From Cryptomeria japonica (taxonomy: Eukaryota; Streptophyta; Pinopsida; Cupressales; Cupressaceae), in contig NC_081414.1 of NCBI RefSeq assembly GCF_030272615.1, forward strand, positions 338,130,502 to 338,194,501: 64,000 nt of DNA, read 5' to 3'. How positions within the stretch are numbered: the stretch's first letter is position 1; the number at the start of each line of letters is the position of its first letter. The notes beneath the pieces are model-generated. The model ran no database searches. It was not told where the DNA came from and saw nothing but the letters and a program-made list of their open reading frames with translations. Of the stretch, positions 56,701 through 64,000 are shown in pieces. Made by a program: the position numbers and the translations under genes.

Positions 56701-57894
56701 GTATCCACCCAAGCATCATTAAGCTTAAGAACCATCTGTCTGCAACCTGGTTGAATAAAGAGGAAGACTCCCTTATTTGGAAATATGAACCCAAAGGTAT
56801 TATTACTGTCTCTACAATGTATGGTGTTCTCTCCCCCACCCCTTCTGATAATCCTTTTTGGTCTAAAGCTTGGATAAAGGGTCTGACCCCCAAAATCAAA
56901 TTTTTCTATTGGACTATTCTTCAAAATAAAATCTTGACCTTAGATAACCTCAAGGGTAGAGGATTTGCCTTTCCTAATAGATGTGCTTCGTGTCTTAAGG
57001 AGGAAGAGTCAGTGGACCATCTGGCTATCCATTGATCCTATTCTGCTTCGAATTGGGAAAGATTTCTTAAGATTTTTAGCATTGATTGGGTGTTTCCTAA
57101 CACTATCAGTGAGTTGTTCTACTCCTGGAATTACCATTGGTCTAACTCCTTTCTGAGATCTTTGTGGCAGCTATCACTCCCTCACATTCTGTGGGGATTA
57201 TGAAAAGAAAGAAACAATCCTATTTTTAGGAACGCCTCTCTTACTCAGGATATTGTGTTCCAAAAAATACAATGGGTGATTGTGGAGAATATTGGGATCA
57301 TTGGGGGTCCCTATTTTTCGACCAACCCAATGGAATCTCACATTTTAAGTTCCTCGAATGTGAAGAATGTTGGCAGTTCTGATCCCAAGCAAAACAAAAG
57401 ACTAGAAGCTAGGTGGCAAACTCCCCCTCATGGTTGGTTCAAAGTCAATTTTGATGGTGTTGCAAAAGGTAATCCGAGCCCTATGGGATGTGGAGCTATT
57501 CTTAGAGATGATAAAGGTATATGCAAGGAAATGATTTTTGTTCCAATAGGAAGTCAAACAAACCACAAATCAGAAGTAATGGCAGCACTCCAAGGTATTC
57601 TCCTCGCAAAAAGATGGTATTGCCTCTACATATGGATTGAAGGGGACTCAAACAAAATCATCAAAATGCCTCAACGAGACCTCTAATCCCTCATGGTCTA
57701 TCAATAACATTATAAAAGCTGCTAGAGACCTCATTAACACTTTTGAGAAAAGTTACATATCTCATAGCTACCGTGAAGCTAATGGGTTTGCTGATTGGGT
57801 AGCCAACATAGTGGTCAATCAAGACGAAATGATTACTTGGAAGGGTGAACAAGGCCTCCTTGAGGATGTCAGATTAATCATTTTTAAGAATTGA
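53751..57894 (+). pseudogene. LINE ORF2: APE endonuclease, reverse transcriptase, RNase H
   Basis: About 1,380 codons. The endonuclease starts MKIISWNIRGLNNPHKHD, with QETKMS, MGDFYTPL (GDFN expected, so the Asn is lost) and SDHFPI. RT has FIALIPKTQG, KFRPINLCNYFYKIISKVL, then a frameshift near 55400, LRQGDPISPILF, and FVDDT at 55800-55814 after another shift. The Cys-rich region KIKFFYWTILQNKI ... RCASCLKEEESVDH follows. The plant/archaeal-type RNase H at ~57430-57830 shows FKVNFDGVAKGNPSPMGCG, KSEVMAALQGI, IEGDSNK and SYREANGFADW, so its catalytic pattern is kept. It has several stops and at least three frameshifts. Confidence 0.85.
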
Positions 57895-57949
57895 TATAAT
57901 AACATCCCAAAGATTTTTGATGGACAAAACAATAATGAAATGAATTAAA

Positions 57950-59811
57950 ATGAGTACTTCGAGCAATTATAATATTATTAGCACCATTTATTATAACACC
58001 CAATCAATCACTTCCCACACTTTCTGGGTAAATTTGGTAGCTCCGAGAATTTTTTTGTCTAAAGTCCTCTGCAAGTTTCAATATTCTGCTTTGAATAGAG
58101 AAAATATGGGTGGAAACAGATGCCGATATGAACCTAGCAGCTACAAGGAATGGAAGCAAAAGGAGGCAGTCTGGAATATTCTGCAGAAGGTTGGGTTTTC
58201 AAAATTTATGGAGAGGCTTCATGGATGGGATGCTACAGTCACCAATTTCTTCTGTAAAAACTGGAGAAAGGGCATTTTGAAGATGAGAGACCAGTTTGTT
58301 GTCATAGATGAAGACCTTATTGCCCAGGCCACGGGTCTTCGAAGGGAAGGTAGCAACTACTACAAAGATAGAAAAGTGAGCAAGGAGGCCATTGAAAGAT
58401 ATCCTAAAACTGATAAGGAGAAAAAATGCCTAGTGAAGCTAAGTAAAACTTACTATCCCCCTAGGGCTTTTTTAAAACCATGGAGGGAGGTCCTTTTTGT
58501 TATAATGCGCTATATTACTTTGGATGGTAGATTCACTAAAGTTTACGACTAGCATTTTGTTTTGCTGAATCATTTTAGGCATGACGAGAAGGTTAACATT
58601 CCTTATTTTCTGTTATGTTCTATGAATACCACCATTAAAGTCTATAAAGAGAACCCTACAGGGGACACTGCCATGCATCAGGGTTTAATGGTTCTTATTT
58701 ATGACCATCTCAAGGCTAACCAAATTGCCCGCCCACAACCCTCTATTTCAGAGTCTGAGGAGGATGGGTCAAACTCTATCTTTTCTTTGGATGAGGGTTC
58801 TGATAGTGATCCAACGAGCGATTCTGAGGAGAGTATGGATGACTCAGAAGTTGAAGTAGGTAAGAAGAGGAAATATTTGAAAACCAAGCCTTCCTCCTCA
58901 AAGGGAAAGAAATCCAAAGGCAAAATTCTCCAGATTAACTCCTCCTCGAAGGAGGAGGTCTTTGAAGATGAAGAGAAGGTGAAACCTCAGGGTTCTCTAA
59001 AAAATAAAACTAAAGTCCATACACAGAACATAGACAAACAAAAGAGAAGGGATGAGAATGTGGAGGAGCTAGAGGATCATAAGCAGAAAAAGATTCCGAA
59101 AGCTGACCAGAACTTGGAGGAGGTGACCACTGGAGAAGTTCATAGAGCTGATGACAAAGTTACTATTGGTGACACTCCAAATCAAGAATAGGACAACTCT
59201 GGTAAGATTGATCTCTCTTTGAACCCACCTCCTGAGGTTATGAAAGGTTTTATGGACACCATGGAATGGTTAATCACTAGTTACAAGAAAGATGTGGATG
59301 ACAAAAAGAAGCTTAGCCACACAATCCAGATTTTGGAAAATATCAACACTGGGGAAGAGAAGACTATGGCAGATTATATGGACGATTTGACAAGTACTAT
59401 TACTAAAGCCAAAAATATAAGAGACTCCTTCAATCCCAAATTCAAGCAAATCAAGAAAGACCCAATGGAGAGGAAAGGAAATGCTAATGCTATGGATCAA
59501 ACTATTTCGGGAATTGTCAGTAAAGTCAGCAAAATTGAGGAATGTCTCAAAAGTATCGCAGAGCAAATCTTAAACATCTTGAAGGTCTCTGCTGACAATA
59601 CTAAGACTCTCATCAGCAAATTGGATGAGAAGGATACCCTATATATTGACCCTGACACTAAAGGTACAGGAGATGTTCAAGGACCCAGAACAAGAATCAG
59701 AGGTAAAAAGAAGGAGAAGAAGCCTAAAAAGGACCTGGATGAACTCAAAGCTATTGCGGCCTCCTATGACTAGCTGGTGATTAAGGTAGAGGACCTTCTA
59801 AAGACTCTTTA
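57950..59811 (+). pseudogene. LINE ORF3: plant-mobile-type domain plus acidic/basic tail
   Basis: One frame of about 620 codons starts 55 bases after ORF2 ends, with stops only at 58550, 59189 and 59771. Residues ~45-240 look globular: WNILQKVGFSKFMERLHGWD, FVVIDEDLIAQATGLRREG, FLKPWREVLFVIMRYITLDG, then HFVLLNHFRHDEKVNIPYF. This fits the putative plant transposon domain found in plant mobile elements and parallels the LTR-embedded ORF at 43873-40266. An acidic Ser-rich stretch (SDSEESMDDSEVEVG), KKRKYLK and RGKKKEKKPKKD clusters and a helical coiled-coil-like tail follow. The tail architecture recurs at 1-819. No enzyme motif is seen; function unknown. Confidence 0.7.
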
Positions 59812-59996
59812 ATTGTGCAATATTTTCCTAGTTTCTATTGTTTTGTTGTTTCTATCTTTTGCTGTCTTTTCTATTTACTGGCTTTTTTGCTTGTCATTTT
59901 GTAAGCAGTTTTTATGTTCTAGATACTCTATGGTGACTTTTCTTAATCTCCTATGTTAAAGGTTTTGGGTCCTGAAAACCTATTTTTCTAATTAAT
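59812..59996 (+). other. LINE 3' UTR
   Basis: T-rich sequence with repeated TTTTGTTG/TTTCTA words leads to GGTTTTGGGTCCTGAAAACC and a T-run. It is the counterpart of 820-1010. Confidence 0.6.
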
Positions 59997-60000
59997 CATA

Positions 60001-60300
60001 ACAAATTGATTTCATTTAAACATATTCAACGGTAATTTTGAATAAATCAGATTGAGTTCTTTTGAACACCTTAACTAGTTTTCTGTATTCTTATTTTCAA
60101 TAAAACAGATTGTTTTGATTTGAACATTTTTAAATGTTATTAAAAAGAAATGTGATAGAATACATTTACACATCTTCACTAGTTACAAATCTGATTGAGT
60201 TCATTTAAACACCTTGAACCGTTACAATATTCAATGTATCAGATTGAGTTGATTTATACATTTTGAATGTTTTATCGTATTCAGTGAATTTAAAGATCTT
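60001..60300 (+). repeat. Degenerate tandem repeat, ~50-85 bp units
   Basis: CAGATTGAGTTCATTTGAACA-type words begin near 60003, 60047, 60105, 60191 and 60239, each followed by a CTT(G)AAC...TTAT and AT-rich spacer. The last unit before the LINE is at 51928. The LINE therefore inserted inside this array. Confidence 0.65.
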
Positions 60301-60975
60301 TCATGGATATTTTTATTACCTTTTTATATTAAATCATGCTGAAGAGCATCCATACACAATGATCATCCAACACACACGTTGACACCAAACCCTCTCAACA
60401 TTGCTCTTTCTCTGATTGAGAGATAGAACAATCATAAAATCTCTTCAATCCCACATGCAACCTGTTTGTAACACCCCTGCAATTTTAAGACAATGATAGA
60501 ACACAACATAATACAGGTTTGTGCCCATTGGTGGGATTATTAGCAAAAAAGCATGAAAGATATAGATTTTAAATGTTGATGTTTACCCTAGATCAGGGTT
60601 TTAATACTTTTGACAAAATTTGTTAGATCTCCTTCATTTTAAAACCAAATCATAGGAAACAAATAGCAAATGGAAGATAACTCTTCAATGTATCATATCA
60701 ATCGATTTGCACAACAAAAGAATGAGGAATCAATATGATTTGAAGGCCGAGATTAGACTGTTACGAGGGAACAAGAAGGAAAGTGCATAAATGTTTGTGT
60801 TTTCTATTGATTTCTCTTCAATACATTAAAAATATTTCAACAACTCTTCATGGTCGACCACCCAAGGCCTATTTAGGCCTTTTGATGACAAGTATAACTT
60901 CTCTTAACCACTTTTCAAACCAAATGTATGTCGAAGACCAAACTTGACAACTTTAGACAACTTTGAGACATAATT
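60301..60975. other. Noncoding stretch with a possible LTR start
   Basis: TGTAACACCCCTGCAATTTT near 60470 looks like a plant LTR beginning, and AGGCCTATTTAGGCCT near 60866-60881 is a perfect palindrome. No matching end or TSD is found inside the window. Confidence 0.35.
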
Positions 60976-60980
60976 GACAT

Positions 60981-61153
60981 GTCATGTTATTGACTCGTCA
61001 TATTATTGACTCGTCGAGTTATTGACACGTCATGTTATTGAATCATCATGTTATTGACTCATCGCATTATTGACACATCATGTTATTAACTTATCATGTT
61101 ATTGACATGTCATGTTATTGACCTGTCATGTTATTGACTCATCATGTTATTGG
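60981..61153 (+). repeat. 16-bp minisatellite, about 11 units
   Basis: Consensus RTCATGTTATTGACWC. Variants include GTCGAGTTATTGACAC. Units are head to tail without spacers. Confidence 0.85.
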
Positions 61154-61260
61154 GGTCAATATTTACTTCTTCCCTTGGAGCTGCATTTCTTAGTGTTTTT
61201 TAAGCCAAAAAGACTTAAACTCTGGGGAATTCACAAAATTTTCATCTCTACTTTTTTAAG

Positions 61261-63566
61261 TCATGTCAATCACCATGTGGGGCAATAAAGGCTCTGAAAT
61301 CATCATGTTTCCTTATCCCGGGCATCACTTTTCACCTTTTCTCATTGCTCTGGTATAACTTTTCATCATTTATGGCTTTTCTTCTTATCCCAGGCCCCTA
61401 TTCTCTATCTATCGTATCCCTTTGGGATAAGAATTACTTTGGAAATCACTATTCTTTTATCCCAAAGCATTGCTTTCATCTTTGTCACTTATACTTACTG
61501 AACACTACATCCTTCCTCCCCTCGAGATAACTCTCTCCTTGTCATTCTTCATTATTTTTACCCTAGAGCCTCAAATGAGGCTCCTCTTAGCCCCTCGAGA
61601 TAAGCTTTCCTTTGTATTTCCTTTGCTTCCTTATCATGGGCTATTTGCTTTTAGTCTTCACAACCTTCCGAGATAAGGCTTTCTTTGTTTATTATTTCTT
61701 TTCCTTATCTCAAACGCCAGCATATTGAAGCTAACTCCATGTATATTTTCTTCCTCCGGGATAATTCTCCACTTAGATTTCCTTTTTACCACTATCCTGG
61801 GATCATTTAAAATACTTTGCTACCCGCTCCGGGGTATTTTCCTCCATGCCAATGACTTTATATTTTTATCTCGGGCTCTTCTTTCCCTTTTGTTTGAACC
61901 CCACGTGATAACCCTTTCCTTTGTATTTTCTTATCTCAAAGCATAGCCTTTGACTTTGAAAAGCCACCCCGAGCAAGGAAAGCATTCCTCGTTCCTTTCT
62001 AAAATTATCTTGGGGCCTATGGGGACTAGCTAGTGATGTCCCTGGGGCAACTTTCCTTCTTCATGATCCCCCAGTAAGATTTATCCTGGACGACCTTTGG
62101 ATGTCTTTCTTCGCTTCTTGGAATAACTTTTCCTTTTTTGCTCTACTATTTTCTTATCCTAAGCAACATACTAGAGACCCTTATGACACGTCATGTTATT
62201 GACTCGTCAAGTTATTGACACGTCATGTTATTGACCCGTTATGTTATTGACTCATCATGTTATTGACTCGTCGAGTTGTTGACACATCATGTTCTTGACG
62301 TGTTGAGTTATTGACCCATCATGTTATTGACTCATTGAGTTATTGACATGCCATGTTATTGACTCATTGAGTTATTGACACATCATGTTATTGACCCGTC
62401 ATGTTATTGACTCATCATGTTATTGACCCGACATGTTATTGACTCATCATGTTATTGACTCGTCGAGTTATTGACACATAATGTTATTGACTCATCATGT
62501 TATTGACACCATTTGCTATGACTCGTCATTTTATTGACACCATTTGTTATTGATTCATCATGTATCATTATGATCCTCATAGGATAAAATTTTTCTCTTT
62601 GTTTTACTCTGCTTTCTTATCCCGAGCCCCATTTCTTTAACCCTTCTAGTCCCTTGGGATAAGCAATGTGTTTATGCTTATCTCATTTCTTGCCTCGGAG
62701 AGTTGAACTTCCTAAGAGTCAAGTCAGCGAATAAAAGATGCCACGGGGAGATTACAAGTTGGTTCCAAAAGGCCCCATAATACAAAGAGATGTAGAGTAC
62801 TTTCCTTGCCCCAGGTGACTTTTCAAGGTTAAAGATAGTGCCCCTGGATAAGAAAATATAAAGGGGAAAGGTTATCTTGGAAGGTTCCAGAGGAAAATAA
62901 AGCGGGATCCAAGGTAAATAATGTAAAGTGAGAGACAAAAATAATTTTATACCGGAGCGGTTAGCAAAGCATTTCTAGTGGACTCGAGATAATAATATAA
63001 AGGAAAAATAAGAAAAGGTTACCACGGAGGGAGAGAGAATACACAGAGCTAGACTTTGGATTTCAATGAGAATATGCATATGGTAATTGGGGCTCCGGGA
63101 TAAGAGAGTTAGTAAATAAGCAGTGAAATCTTTATCCCGGAGGGTAGCGTAGATCAAAGAAAGATGGCTTGGGATAAGGAAGTGAAGAGAAATACAAAAG
63201 AAGGCTTATCCCGGGGGGTAGAGAAAGGCATCCTCAGAAGCTTTGGGATAAAAATAATAAATGAAGGCGAAGTGAAAAGTTATCCTAGGAGGCACAAGGT
63301 GTAGTGGCAATTGGATTTTGGCTTTGAGTGAGAATAAATAAAAGAAAGAGAAATCTCTGCTCTAGGATAAGAAAATAATGAAACTCAATGTAAATTTTAT
63401 CCTGGAGAGATGAAAAATATAGAGAGAAGAGCCCCGAGATAAAAAACAAAGCCAGAGATAGTGAAATTTTATCCCAGAGCAGTGAGTAAAGTTGCAAAAG
63501 ATCACATGGGATAAGTAAACATGACAATTTCAAGGCTTTTATTGCCCCATGTGGTGATTGACATGA
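61261..63566. repeat. Large imperfect inverted duplication (~0.87 kb arms)
   Basis: The left arm (61261 to ~62130) starts TCATGTCAATCACCATGTGG. The right arm (~62690 to 63566) ends with its reverse complement (CCACATGGTG order reversed, GTGATTGACATGA at 63554-63566). Further pairs occur in the expected order: GCTACCCGCTCCGGGGTATT against the complement of TACCGGAGCGGTTAGC, and TTGAAAAGCCACCCCGAGCA against the complement of GCCCCAGGTGACTTTTCAA. Both arms are themselves made of repeats with TTATCCC and GGGATAA words. The centre holds the second minisatellite. Confidence 0.75.
62184..62570 (+). repeat. 16-bp minisatellite, about 24 units, at the centre of the inverted duplication
   Basis: Same family as 60981-61153. 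Units of CATCATGTTATTGACT type alternate irregularly with CGTCGAGTTATTGACA type, suggesting a partial 32-bp higher-order unit. The array decays into ACCATTTGCTATGACTCGTC at its right end. Confidence 0.85.
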
Positions 63567-63954
63567 CATTCAGGTGGTGAAAGAGGATGGTGGTAACTCA
63601 GTGGTCTAGAGGGAGTCAAGGGATGATCATGGTCATTCGATTGATCGTAAACGGTAGAAATTCAAACTCCTGAGCGAACGATCACTTTGCTTCACATGGA
63701 GGAATTAAATGGCATCATAATAAAAGAAAGAACTCAGCAACATTCATCTTCATGAAGCATTTAGGCAATCAGAGAGAATTTGTAGAGCAAGTACAGGGAG
63801 AATTCAACCAATTCAAAGGCGTCCAATCACAAGCAACAAACCAGTAAGTGGAATTCAAAATTTTTCTTTGTGTTTTTTTAGTTGAAATATCCATAGGAAT
63901 TGAAAGTTTTTTTAGAGCCCTAGGTTTTATTTTCTACTCTCTACAAGTTTAGTC
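63567..63954. other. Possible 5' leader before a new ORF
   Basis: CCAGTAAGTGG near 63841-63851 resembles a splice donor, and a T-rich stretch precedes TCTCTACAAG near 63937-63946. This could be an untranslated leader with an intron, but the gene runs out of the window. Confidence 0.25.
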
Positions 63955-64000
63955 ATGGCCTCCCCAATTGAGAAATCCACTAGCCCCATTAATGAGAAAT
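63955..64000 (+). CDS. Start of a possible ORF, cut by window edge
   Basis: ATGGCCTCCCCAATTGAG opens a frame of 15 codons (MASPIEKSTSPINEK) that reaches the window end. GTCATGG gives a reasonable plant start context. Too short to identify. Confidence 0.25.
   Translation, partial: MASPIEKSTSPINEK

Larger units (their letters stand above)
51946..59996 (+). mobile_element. Nearly full-length L1-type LINE with three ORFs
   Basis: The order is ORF1 (51976-53748), ORF2 (53751-57894), ORF3 (57950-59811), then a T-rich 3' UTR ending near an A-rich tail. Direct repeats of ~22 bp flank it. Only ~30 bases precede ORF1, so the 5' UTR is short or cut. Every ORF is damaged, so the copy is dead. A third ORF after the RNase H domain is not part of the standard two-ORF plant L1 layout. 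Confidence 0.8.

Noticed and set aside
60981-62570. Minisatellite arrays considered as a CRISPR-like array
   Set aside because: Units are contiguous 16-mers without unique spacers, and the window is eukaryotic.

Overview
The window looks like intergenic DNA from a very large, repeat-swollen plant genome. A gymnosperm is my best guess, but this is inference: nothing here is a marker gene. The sequence is AT-rich and carries plant-type Ty3/gypsy elements, Copia-type solo LTRs, an L1-type LINE with a plant RNase H tail, minisatellites and decayed ORFs. No intact cellular gene, tRNA, rRNA or CRISPR array was recognised.

Layout from left to right. 1-1010 is the 3' end of a LINE carrying an extra third ORF. 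1015-2358 is part of a Copia-type LTR plus a decayed ORF. 2359-5414 is AT-rich and holds a ~48 bp tandem repeat. 5420-13357 is a complete non-autonomous Ty3/gypsy element with only gag and protease; it has a TSD, two LTRs, a tRNA-Trp primer site and a polypurine tract. 13412-14998 and 15953-17008 are solo LTRs with perfect 5-bp TSDs, and 18349-19636 is a related LTR with odd flanks. 19650-21620 holds degenerate repeats. 22869-23644 is an unrecognised pseudogene.

From 25621 to 44990 lies a giant (~19.4 kb) minus-strand Ty3/gypsy element with ~5.75 kb LTRs. Each LTR contains a ~1,200-codon ORF behind the LTR's own TATA box, so it would be the first ORF of the genomic RNA, ahead of gag. The element sits inside another minus-strand ORF: removing the element and one copy of the 5-bp TSD makes that ORF read through.

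46330-50601 is a decayed, exon-like locus with a 22-codon repeat. 51946-59996 is a nearly full-length LINE with ORF1, ORF2 (endonuclease, RT, zinc-finger region, RNase H) and a ~620-codon ORF3. The N-terminal part of ORF3 appears to belong to the same family as the LTR-encoded ORF of the giant element. The LINE landed in a degenerate tandem repeat (60001-60300). The right end (60970-63566) holds two 16-bp minisatellite arrays and a ~2.3 kb imperfect inverted duplication, and a possible new ORF starts at 63955.

Most ORFs are broken mainly by in-frame stops with long conserved frames, which fits slow decay of methylated DNA. The most interesting candidate system is the shared accessory protein: a globular plant-mobile-type domain, an acidic linker and Lys-rich nuclear-localisation-like clusters. 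It is carried by both a LINE (as ORF3) and an unrelated LTR retrotransposon (inside its LTR).
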